A DNA stretch of 5,211 nt from Patescibacteria group bacterium (GTDB taxonomy: Bacteria > Patescibacteriota > Microgenomatia > UBA1400 > MFAQ01): positions 1-5,211 of the forward strand of contig JAHITH010000073.1 in assembly GCA_018817845.1 (NCBI GenBank). Direction: 5' to 3'. A program made the position numbers and the translations under genes. Under the pieces are notes generated by a model. It was not told where the DNA came from. It ran no database searches and saw only the letters and a program-made list of their open reading frames with translations. The first letter of the stretch is position 1. Every line of letters starts with the position of its first letter. Of the stretch, positions 1-5,094 are shown in pieces.

Positions 1-91
1 ACCTAAATATTTATATCAAAATCAATGGGTGCTAATAGCTAAGGACGGAAACTGGCCAGCTTTAAAACAATACATTCAAAACAGCCTTTAA
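1..91 (+). CDS. C-terminal end of an unidentified gene (partial, cut by window edge)
   Basis: The frame starting at base 2 is open from the window edge to a TAA at 89-91. It gives 29 residues that end in NWPALKQYIQNSL. The composition looks like real protein, with aromatic residues and an amphipathic last helix (ALKQYIQNSL), and repeat-rich non-coding sequence begins directly after the stop. No domain can be recognised from so short a tail, so no function is assigned. The gene converges on the DUF2298 gene, whose stop lies 160 bases to the right. Coding status is probable rather than certain because only 91 bases are visible. Confidence 0.5.
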   Translation, partial: PKYLYQNQWVLIAKDGNWPALKQYIQNSL

Positions 92-113
92 CAAAAGGCG
101 GTTCGTCCGTCAT

Positions 114-173
114 CGTCATTCCTGCGAAGGCAGGAATCTATGTAAATGGATCCCCGCCTGCGCGGGGATGACG
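114..173. repeat. Inverted pair of REP-like palindromic units
   Basis: Two hairpin units face each other. Unit 1 (114-140) begins CGTC and has a perfect 8-bp stem, ATTCCTGC (118-125) with GCAGGAAT (130-137), closed by the tetraloop GAAG. Unit 2 (147-173) has ATCCCCGC (150-157) with GCGGGGAT (162-169) around CTGC and ends GACG. The outer CGTC (114-117) and GACG (170-173) also pair, so the whole 60 bp is an imperfect inverted repeat. GTCATTCC/GGGATGAC palindromes of this kind are scattered non-autonomous elements in many bacterial genomes. That identification rests on pattern recognition; the copy number in this genome cannot be seen here. Confidence 0.8.
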
Positions 174-212
174 GGGGGGTGCGGGATGACGGGGGGAAAG
201 GATGACGGGGGG
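166..212. repeat. Three tandem GGATGACGGGGGG units
   Basis: The 13-mer GGATGACGGGGGG occurs at 166-178, 184-196 and 200-212, separated by 5 and 3 bases. The first copy overlaps the end of the REP-like unit at 147-173. Read on the - strand each unit is CCCCCCGTCATCC, which is the REP head preceded by a C run. The array therefore looks like repeated REP heads without their hairpins rather than an unrelated satellite. Confidence 0.75.
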
Positions 213-213
213 T

Positions 214-238
214 TTAACAAAGGTGAGACCTTTGTTAA
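214..238. repeat. Perfect 11-bp stem, 3-nt loop hairpin between convergent genes
   Basis: TTAACAAAGGT (214-224) and ACCTTTGTTAA (228-238) are exact reverse complements around the loop GAG. The hairpin lies 12 bases beyond the stop of the DUF2298 gene and between two convergent genes, so it could stop transcription in both directions. It has no U tract on either strand: GATTTGG follows on + and ACCCCCC on -. An intrinsic terminator is therefore only a possibility. Its 11/3/11 layout matches the hairpin inside the DUF2298 gene at 1873-1897, which suggests a dispersed palindromic element instead. Confidence 0.7.
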
Positions 239-250
239 GATTTGGAATGA

Positions 251-2149
251 CTAGGGGAGTTTAATCAAGTAACCTTCCTCCCCACTAAAAACTACTTCAC
301 CCAATTTCAATAATTCTTTCTCATCTATCTTATACTCCTTCCTTTCATCTACCCCCACCACTATCCAGCCTACATTAAAATCCTCCAATAATTTTTCATC
401 CCCCATTTCATAAAAACCTCTTACCATCTGCTCTCTTTCTCTTACTACATCATATCCACCCCGCCACAACCACTCGTGGACTCTCCAACCAACTACCGTT
501 GGTGTCCCAGAAAAGGCAGATACACTATTTAGCTTGCTGTAACTATCTCCTACTGTTTCCACCATATTCTTACCATCTCTATTTTTCTCTAAATATTCAA
601 TCATTCCCCATTTATCCGTATCTTTTTTTAACCAGGTTAAACCGTCTAGCCCTTTATAGTTCTTAAACCCTCCGTAGTAAGAACTAAAAGCCTGTAGCGG
701 AAACAGCATAAACCCCGCCCACAAAATAACAATGGCTACACAAAGCACTGCTTTCGGCATGCTGATTCTGGATGCGTTCCGTAAACTACACTTACCAGAA
801 TGACGAACATTATTCATCACCTTTCCTATCACCCAGCCAAACAACAAACCCATCATAATAAACGCCTGGTAAGTCAGTTTAAACATGGTATTGGCCCGCT
901 GATGTGAACCATAAATATCCTTTACATAGACCACTTCTGGAATTAAAAGCAATAATATCGCCGTTATTCCCAAGGCAAAAATCATTAGATTCCTTTTTCT
1001 TACCTTTTTACCAATCGCCAACCATAATCCTATAAGTGTTACCGCTATGTGTCCTCCCCATAAAACACCCAGTTGCCAAATAGGAGATCTCTGGTTTACA
1101 AATATTACCCCCTCAGATATCTGTGAAAAATTTAAAAGCCAAGGTAACGCCACCACCCCCGCCACACCTATCATCAAAAATAAATTTTTAATGTGTACTT
1201 TTTTAAAATTAACTAAAACAAATACTCCTAAAAGCAGACCATAAACGGCTACATCCCAAGTATTAGTCATCGCCATTATTCCCATAAGAACTCCTAAAGC
1301 TACCCAATTTTTCACACCCTTACCAACCAATATCAAAATAAACGCTAATACAATCGGCAACCCCAAAACGTGCGCATGCAAGTCACTTACTACAAAACTA
1401 TACCCTGGAAACTCATGAATCGTGTTTTCAATAAATCTAGTGGCGTCTGCATACCAATAACCAGCAAAACCTTTATTTTTAACCAGATACCACAAAATAT
1501 GACTATTTCCCCCCAAACAAGTCAATAAACTCCCCATTAATCCTCCAGCCACTCCACCCCCTATATTTATAACTATCGAGAACGCCAAAGCCAAACTAGT
1601 CCCCAGTATCCATGCCAGCATTAGGTTGTATCCAACTCCTAATCCACTCCCCCAAATTCTAACCAATATACTGACCATAAAATGCCCAAAAGAATAATAG
1701 TTTATAGACTCACCAGCCAACCACATATCATTTGCTGGTAATTTGCTAGAAATTAAATACTGCTTAATAAAGCCAAAATCCATAAACTTCTCTAGCCCCA
1801 AAATATCTGGCTGAAAGCCCCTAACCAAAGAAAGTCCAACTAGTCCAAACAAAAACAACCCCTCCTCTATCAAAATCACACCTCTAAGGTGTGATTTCTT
1901 CGTCCTCAATCCAATTAATACTAATAATAGAATCACTATTGACACCCCCACATCCGTATTCACAGGCAACACATGCCCCACAAACCAAATGGGCAAACTG
2001 ATAGCCAACAAACCCAACACTCTCCCCAATGCCCATCCCCCATCAGTCAACCCCTTAAACCACTTACTTACCCATGGCCATACCAAAAACTGCAAGCCCA
2101 AAGAAATCAAATAAACCTTAAAAACTATCCCCAAATCATTTATCATCAA
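251..2149 (-). CDS. DUF2298 (Chlor_Arch_YYY) polytopic membrane protein
   Basis: This 632-residue, strongly hydrophobic protein has roughly 13-15 predicted membrane segments (for example about 8-25, 43-60, 66-82, 93-109, 171-192, 258-275, 322-339, 387-405, 425-443 and 467-485). Several motifs match what I know of the DUF2298/'YYY' family: INYYSFGHF (149-157), FPGYSFVVSDLHAH (247-260), HQRANTMFKLTYQAF (416-430) and GTPTVVGWRVHEWLWRGG (548-565). The last lies in a C-terminal soluble domain of about 140 residues. The conserved SDLHAH and HQRANT motifs resemble active-site loops of GT-C type glycosyltransferases, but the activity is not established and none is asserted. The first in-frame codon is TTG (2147-2149), followed at once by ATG (2144-2146). 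The ATG is the likelier start, and neither has a Shine-Dalgarno sequence. Residues 449-462 and 85-92 are encoded by palindromic repeat DNA (see separate entries). The gene is divergent from the first ATPase gene and ends in TAG at 251-253. Confidence 0.9.
   Translation of the reverse strand: MMINDLGIVFKVYLISLGLQFLVWPWVSKWFKGLTDGGWALGRVLGLLAISLPIWFVGHVLPVNTDVGVSIVILLLVLIGLRTKKSHLRGVILIEEGLFLFGLVGLSLVRGFQPDILGLEKFMDFGFIKQYLISSKLPANDMWLAGESINYYSFGHFMVSILVRIWGSGLGVGYNLMLAWILGTSLALAFSIVINIGGGVAGGLMGSLLTCLGGNSHILWYLVKNKGFAGYWYADATRFIENTIHEFPGYSFVVSDLHAHVLGLPIVLAFILILVGKGVKNWVALGVLMGIMAMTNTWDVAVYGLLLGVFVLVNFKKVHIKNLFLMIGVAGVVALPWLLNFSQISEGVIFVNQRSPIWQLGVLWGGHIAVTLIGLWLAIGKKVRKRNLMIFALGITAILLLLIPEVVYVKDIYGSHQRANTMFKLTYQAFIMMGLLFGWVIGKVMNNVRHSGKCSLRNASRISMPKAVLCVAIVILWAGFMLFPLQAFSSYYGGFKNYKGLDGLTWLKKDTDKWGMIEYLEKNRDGKNMVETVGDSYSKLNSVSAFSGTPTVVGWRVHEWLWRGGYDVVREREQMVRGFYEMGDEKLLEDFNVGWIVVGVDERKEYKIDEKELLKLGEVVFSGEEGYLIKLP
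764..805 (-). repeat. REP-like element inside the DUF2298 coding region
   Basis: On the - strand this 42-nt stretch starts CGTCATTCTGG and ends CCAGAATC. The terminal arms CCAGAAT (795-801) and ATTCTGG (765-771) on the + strand are exact reverse complements, and a smaller GTAA/TTAC pair (781-784 with 792-795) lies inside. The CGTCATTC head is the same as that of the intergenic REP-like unit at 114-121. It is translated in frame as RHSGKCSLRNASRI (residues 449-462), a polar basic stretch that interrupts the loop between two membrane segments (425-443 and 467-485). The frame is preserved, so the element appears tolerated as part of the protein, as is known for Rickettsia palindromic elements. 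Confidence 0.65.
1873..1897. repeat. Perfect 11/3/11 hairpin inside the DUF2298 coding region
   Basis: AAATCACACCT (1873-1883) and AGGTGTGATTT (1887-1897) are exact reverse complements around CTA. In the - strand gene the element encodes KSHLRGVI (residues 85-92), the basic connector between the second and third membrane segments. The stem and loop lengths equal those of the intergenic hairpin at 214-238, and both have an ACCT/AGGT edge at the loop. The element may be a second frame-preserving palindrome insertion. It could also be a translation-affecting mRNA hairpin. Confidence 0.6.
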
Positions 2150-2154
2150 CTATT

Positions 2155-2160
2155 ATTTTA
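2155..2160 (-). promoter_or_regulatory. Candidate -10 box of the DUF2298 gene
   Basis: On the - strand TAAAAT (2160 down to 2155) matches five of six positions of the TATAAT consensus. It lies 8 nt before the ATG at 2146, or 5 nt before the TTG at 2149. A convincing -35 box is not visible at the expected distance. The short gap would give a leaderless or nearly leaderless message, consistent with the missing Shine-Dalgarno sequence. Confidence 0.35.
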
Positions 2161-2182
2161 CCGTTTAATTTCAATACAAACT

Positions 2183-2237
2183 ATGTAATAAAGTGGTACC
2201 AGTTTATTACACAATTTGTAACAAACTAGTTGCAATT
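2183..2237. repeat. 55-bp repeat, copy A, in the divergent promoter region
   Basis: This sequence matches 4989-5043 without gaps at 48 of 55 positions, in the same orientation. It contains a 26-bp dyad (2185-2210) centred on GGTACC, followed by TTTGTAACAAACTAGTTG (2215-2232), which is identical in both copies and carries the palindrome AACTAGTT. Three related half-sites are visible: GTAATAAA (2185-2192), TTTATTAC (2203-2210, inverted) and GTAACAAA (2218-2225). It sits between the divergent DUF2298 and ATPase genes and overlaps the possible -35 of the ATPase gene, as an operator would. A terminal or recombination repeat is the alternative. Confidence 0.85.
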
Positions 2238-2258
2238 TACACAAAACAATGCAATACT
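2230..2258 (+). promoter_or_regulatory. Weak candidate promoter of the first ATPase gene
   Basis: TTGCAA (2230-2235), a 17-nt spacer and AATACT (2253-2258) each match four of six consensus bases. They have exactly the geometry of the strong promoter of the second ATPase gene: 17-nt spacer, then 6 nt to the ATG. TACTAT at 2255-2260 is an alternative -10. The -35 lies in the right end of the 55-bp repeat, so a protein bound there would be expected to affect initiation. Individually the boxes are weak, and the call leans on the shared geometry. Confidence 0.3.
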
Positions 2259-2264
2259 ATTATT

Positions 2265-3614
2265 ATGAAAACAAGCTTGTTCAAAAGGAAAATTATTGAT
2301 TATCTATTATCTTGGAAAGACAAACCTAACCGCAAACCACTTGTTTTGCGTGGTGCTCGCCAAGTAGGCAAAACCTCAACTATTAAATTTTTCGCAGAGA
2401 ACCACTTCGAAGACTTAGTTTATATCAATCTTGACAAATCTGATCATTACGAAGCGTTTAAAACAGTTAAATCTCTTAAGGACTTCAAACAAGTAGTCTC
2501 GATAATCTTTAAAAAACAACTTATCTCTGGAAAAACACTTCTATTTATAGACGAAATCCAAAACTTACCCAACTTAATTGATCTGCTCCGTTTTTTTTAC
2601 GAGGAACAGCCCAAACTTCACGTTATGGCGGCTGGCTCTTTACTGGAAGCAATAATTCAAAAGGAAGGTCTTTCCATGCCTGTAGGCAGGGTGGAGTATG
2701 CCTATCTTTACCCATTAGATTTTTTTGAATTTTTACAAACCAAACAGGAAACTAAACTGCTTGATTATTTAAATTCGGTTGGTTTAAACACCAATATCCC
2801 TAAAGCTATTCACGAACAAGCTAACAAACTGTTTTTGGAATACAGCTTAATTGGAGGTATGCCTGAATTGGTCAAAACCTACCTAGAGTCTGACGATTAC
2901 AACAGTCTATTGCCGCTCTACGCCTCTCTTTTAACCTCATACAAAGAAGATGTTTATAAATACCAATCCCAAGCTAATAGTAAATACATTCAATTTGTTA
3001 TCGAAAATGCACCTTTTTTTGCTGGATCAATTTATACTTATGAAAATTTTGGCAACTCCCTATATAAAAGCAGGGAAATGAGTCAGGCCTTTAATCTTTT
3101 AGAAAAAATAATGATTCTTAACGAAGTGACCGCCACTCAATCAAAAAAATTGCCGTTATCACTGAAGCCCAAACGTCCAAAAAAATTGCTCTACCTTGAT
3201 GTGGGTCTGGTTAACTTTAAAAATAATTTACAGTCGCAATACATAAATCTTAATGATCTGCAGGACGTATATCGGGGGCAAATTGCAGAACAAGTTGTGG
3301 GGCAAAATTTGTTGGCTCAATATCTTCATCAACCAGCCAACCTTCACTACTGGGCCAAAGAAAAATCCAAAGGATCCGCAGAAGTTGACTTCTGTTTTGT
3401 CCATCTGGGACAAATAGTGGGGGTAGAAGTAAAGTCAGGTAGCACTACACAACTGAAATCACTTATAAGCTTCGCCAAAGAAGTTGAGAATCCGATCTTG
3501 GTACGAGTACATAAGGGTCATTTAGAAACAAAAAAATTAAAATTAAATGGCAAAACTCACACTTTTCACTCTATTCCGTTTTATTTAGTCCCTAGACTAA
3601 CATCATTACTTTAG
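2265..3614 (+). CDS. AAA_14/DUF4143 family ATPase (first of pair)
   Basis: The 449-residue product has the layout of the AAA_14-DUF4143 family (COG1373-type predicted ATPases). The N-terminus RKPLVLRGARQVGKTS holds Walker A (GARQVGKT, 30-37). Walker B is LLFIDEI (92-98, with D96 and E97), and AAGSLLEA near 122-129 is the sensor-like segment. The conserved VGRVE (140-144) and GGMPE (197-201) follow. A probable winged-helix region spans about 246-296. The C-terminal DUF4143 part has AEQVVGQNLL near 341-350 and a restriction-endonuclease-like signature, E373-x-D375 then E388-x-K390 (VEVKSG). ATP hydrolysis is well supported; the cellular role of the family is unknown. The ATG at 2265 is chosen because the family N-terminus begins there. 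A GTG at 2193 is in frame but would add 24 residues read from the 55-bp repeat. There is no Shine-Dalgarno sequence. The next gene starts 124 bases downstream with its own promoter. Confidence 0.93.
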   Translation: MKTSLFKRKIIDYLLSWKDKPNRKPLVLRGARQVGKTSTIKFFAENHFEDLVYINLDKSDHYEAFKTVKSLKDFKQVVSIIFKKQLISGKTLLFIDEIQNLPNLIDLLRFFYEEQPKLHVMAAGSLLEAIIQKEGLSMPVGRVEYAYLYPLDFFEFLQTKQETKLLDYLNSVGLNTNIPKAIHEQANKLFLEYSLIGGMPELVKTYLESDDYNSLLPLYASLLTSYKEDVYKYQSQANSKYIQFVIENAPFFAGSIYTYENFGNSLYKSREMSQAFNLLEKIMILNEVTATQSKKLPLSLKPKRPKKLLYLDVGLVNFKNNLQSQYINLNDLQDVYRGQIAEQVVGQNLLAQYLHQPANLHYWAKEKSKGSAEVDFCFVHLGQIVGVEVKSGSTTQLKSLISFAKEVENPILVRVHKGHLETKKLKLNGKTHTFHSIPFYLVPRLTSLL

Positions 3615-3738
3615 CCGCCTTTTGCCCTAGCTCTACCGCGTAATTTACCCCTCTGTCCCACGGCACTTTGGTTTTAATACCTGCCATTACTAATGGCAAC
3701 ATATTGACATTACTTGCCAAAAGAAGTATGATACTCAT
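3592..3738 (-). CDS. Possible small antisense ORF between the two ATPase genes
   Basis: A 48-codon frame runs from an ATG at 3736-3738 (- strand) to TAG at 3592-3594, filling the whole gap between the ATPase genes and overlapping the end of the first by 23 bases. The product begins MSIILLLASNVNMLPLVMAG and ends AVELGQKAAKVMMLV: a hydrophobic first third followed by an amphipathic tail. This is more protein-like than most chance frames. No family is recognised, no Shine-Dalgarno sequence or clear promoter was found, and the frame also covers the promoter and dyad of the second ATPase gene. It may be a chance frame, a gene relic or a small membrane peptide. Confidence 0.18.
   Translation of the reverse strand: MSIILLLASNVNMLPLVMAGIKTKVPWDRGVNYAVELGQKAAKVMMLV
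3682..3698. promoter_or_regulatory. Perfect 17-bp dyad upstream of the second ATPase promoter
   Basis: TGCCATTA (3682-3689) and TAATGGCA (3691-3698) are exact reverse complements around a single central C. With a one-base centre it cannot fold well as RNA, so a dimeric DNA-binding protein site is the natural reading. It ends five bases before the -35 hexamer at 3704, a usual position for an activator or upstream repressor site. The binding protein is not known. It is not similar to the GTAACAAA-type dyad of the 55-bp repeats. Confidence 0.5.
3704..3732 (+). promoter_or_regulatory. Sigma70-type promoter giving a leaderless second ATPase mRNA
   Basis: TTGACA (3704-3709) is a perfect -35 box. 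After a 17-nt spacer, TATGAT (3727-3732) matches five of six -10 bases. Transcription would be expected to start about 7 nt later, at or within a base or two of the ATG at 3739. There is no room for a Shine-Dalgarno leader, so the message is predicted to be leaderless. Confidence 0.75.
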
Positions 3739-4911
3739 ATGGAAGAAATACTATACCTTTTAAATCCTTGGTGGCTGAATAAAAAATTTAGTTCAGGGAT
3801 TCCTCGCCCCAAATACAACCAAATATTAAACTCTTCTCTCAGGCATAAACGTGCCGTTTTAATAGTAGGATCTCGTCGCACTGGCAAAACCACTCTCCTC
3901 CATCAACTTATCAAAAAACTTCTCCAAGAAAAAACTAATCCGAAGCAAATTCTTTATCTTTTACTAGATCATCCCAAACTAAGTTCTTACAAACTTCTTG
4001 AAATAGTTCAAAAATTTCGCCAAATTCATGAACTTAAAAGATCTCAAAAACTCTATCTTTTTTTTGATGAAGTCCAGTACTCGCCAAATTGGGAACAACA
4101 AACTAAAGCCTTGTTTGACACAGAAAAGGTAAAAATTTATCTTTCTGGTTCTGCTTCATCACAATTACTTCTTAAAAGTCCTTATTTAACTGGTAGACTT
4201 GCCAAGTTTACAATTTTTCCTGCAAACTTCCAAGAATTCCTTACCTTCAAAAAAATAGCCCTCAGTCCGTCTGAACATTATCTTTATCCCAAAATTTTTG
4301 ACAAGTATCTCCAAACCGGTGGCTATCCTGAATACCTTCTTCAACCCGACCCAACATATTTCCCCGATCTAATTAACAACATCCTTTACAAGGATATCGT
4401 TGCCCTCTATGGTATCCGTAATCCTGATCTGATTCGCGACCTCCTTCTCTTGTTGGCCGATCGTAGCGGACATCAAACCTCTTATAACAAGCTAGCCAAC
4501 ATATTAGGACTAAATAACGATACCGTAAAAGAATACATCTACTATTTAAAAAATAGCTTACTTCTGACCGAATTACCTCGTCACTCAACCAGCCGTAGTA
4601 AGCGAATTTATTCTGCCAAAAAGTTTTATCTAAACGATAACGGTCTACTTTTCAGCCTCACCGGTAAAATTAATCTTGGATCGGCAGCCGAACAAACCCT
4701 CCTCCACCATTTAAACGACAAATTTGATCAAGTAAATTTCCACTACGAGAATCAAAGAGAAATTGACTTCATTGTCAACAATCAAATAGCCATTGAGTCA
4801 AAATACCAATTTAACTCAAGTTTTACAAAAAATCTAAAATTTTATGTGTCCACAGCCAAAGATCTTGGAATTAAAACACTTTATGTTGCAAACAGAGACC
4901 AAAAAAAATAA
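3739..4911 (+). CDS. AAA_14/DUF4143 family ATPase (second of pair)
   Basis: This 390-residue protein has the same architecture as its upstream neighbour but is clearly a different subfamily, and it is 59 residues shorter. Walker A is GSRRTGKT (44-51), Walker B is LYLFFDE (105-111, with D110 and E111), and YLSGSAS (134-140) is the sensor-like segment. TGR (151-153) and GGYPE (194-198) follow at family-typical places. A winged-helix segment is visible around 246-280 (SYNKLANILGLNNDTVKEYI). The C-terminal DUF4143 part has AEQTLLHHL (317-325), then E341-x-D343 (REIDF) and E353-x-K355 (IESK), a restriction-endonuclease-like core. It is an ATPase by its motifs; DNA binding or cleavage is an inference and the role is unknown. 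The start follows from the promoter at 3704-3732 and the dyad at 3682-3698. It ends in TAA within an A-rich stretch, and no intrinsic terminator is seen after it. Confidence 0.92.
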   Translation: MEEILYLLNPWWLNKKFSSGIPRPKYNQILNSSLRHKRAVLIVGSRRTGKTTLLHQLIKKLLQEKTNPKQILYLLLDHPKLSSYKLLEIVQKFRQIHELKRSQKLYLFFDEVQYSPNWEQQTKALFDTEKVKIYLSGSASSQLLLKSPYLTGRLAKFTIFPANFQEFLTFKKIALSPSEHYLYPKIFDKYLQTGGYPEYLLQPDPTYFPDLINNILYKDIVALYGIRNPDLIRDLLLLLADRSGHQTSYNKLANILGLNNDTVKEYIYYLKNSLLLTELPRHSTSRSKRIYSAKKFYLNDNGLLFSLTGKINLGSAAEQTLLHHLNDKFDQVNFHYENQREIDFIVNNQIAIESKYQFNSSFTKNLKFYVSTAKDLGIKTLYVANRDQKK

Positions 4912-4988
4912 TAAAACATAAAAACCTTAAAATTCACCTGATTCCTCTCTGGCAAATAGCTCTTAATCCGAAGATCCTTAAACCATAA

Positions 4989-5043
4989 ATGTAACAAACT
5001 GGTACCACTTTGTTACATAGTTTGTAACAAACTAGTTGTAATT
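4989..5043. repeat. 55-bp repeat, copy B, downstream of the second ATPase gene
   Basis: This is a direct, gapless copy of 2183-2237 (48 of 55 identical), starting 77 bases after the stop of the second ATPase gene. The 26-bp core (4991-5016) pairs GTAACAAACTGGT with ACCACTTTGTTAC and has a single C/C mismatch per arm pair. GTAACAAA occurs at 4991-4998 and 5024-5031 and inverted at 5009-5016. Unlike copy A, it has no recognisable start codon or promoter immediately to its right. An operator-only role is therefore harder to argue here, and a boundary or recombination role is more attractive. Confidence 0.85.
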
Positions 5044-5057
5044 GAAAGGGACCTTTC
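5044..5057. repeat. Short GAAAGG/CCTTTC hairpin
   Basis: GAAAGG (5044-5049) and CCTTTC (5052-5057) are reverse complements around GA, directly abutting the right end of the 55-bp repeat. The stem is only 6 bp and no T tract follows, so terminator activity is unlikely to be strong. It may be another short palindromic element. Confidence 0.35.
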
Positions 5058-5062
5058 TCCTT

Positions 5063-5094
5063 GTCATCCCGGGTATAAAGGTCAAAATGTGTTG
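5063..5094. mobile_element. Candidate end of an insertion sequence next to a REP-like head
   Basis: GTCATCCC (5063-5070) resembles the head of the REP-like units at the left of the window. It is followed by GGGTATAAAGGTCAAAATG, which lies just beyond the stop of the transposase-like fragment, where a terminal inverted repeat would be expected. The partner end is outside the window, so the boundary at about 5071 is a guess from position and the GGG start only. Confidence 0.3.

Noticed and set aside
214..250. Strong intrinsic terminator for the convergent genes
   Set aside because: The stem is perfect but neither strand has a T run after it, so it is listed as a hairpin with only possible terminator activity.
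1047..1244. 65-codon + strand frame
   Set aside because: It lies wholly antisense inside the conserved DUF2298 coding region and has low-complexity composition with no motif.
1973..2188. 71-codon + strand frame
   Set aside because: It is antisense to the start of the DUF2298 gene, is rich in P, Q and L as expected from the reverse of hydrophobic codons, and ends inside the repeat.
2193..2264. In-frame GTG extension of the first ATPase by 24 residues
   Set aside because: The added residues are a reading of the 55-bp repeat, have no family match, and would place the start inside the palindrome. The ATG at 2265 begins the recognisable family N-terminus.
2677..2688. TGCCT-GT-AGGCA palindrome in the first ATPase gene
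   Set aside because: The stem is only 5 bp and it encodes the family-conserved MPVGRVE segment, so it is ordinary coding sequence and not an inserted element.
3228..3413. 61-codon - strand frame
   Set aside because: It is antisense to the conserved DUF4143 C-terminus of the first ATPase and has no independent support.
4373..4588. 71-codon - strand frame
   Set aside because: It is antisense to the winged-helix region of the second ATPase, and its Arg/Cys/Tyr-rich composition is typical of a shadow frame.
4989..5043. CRISPR-like or dif-like interpretation of the GTAACAAA repeats
   Set aside because: There are no regularly spaced identical repeats with unique spacers. The arms also do not fit the 11-6-11 XerC/XerD site layout that I know.
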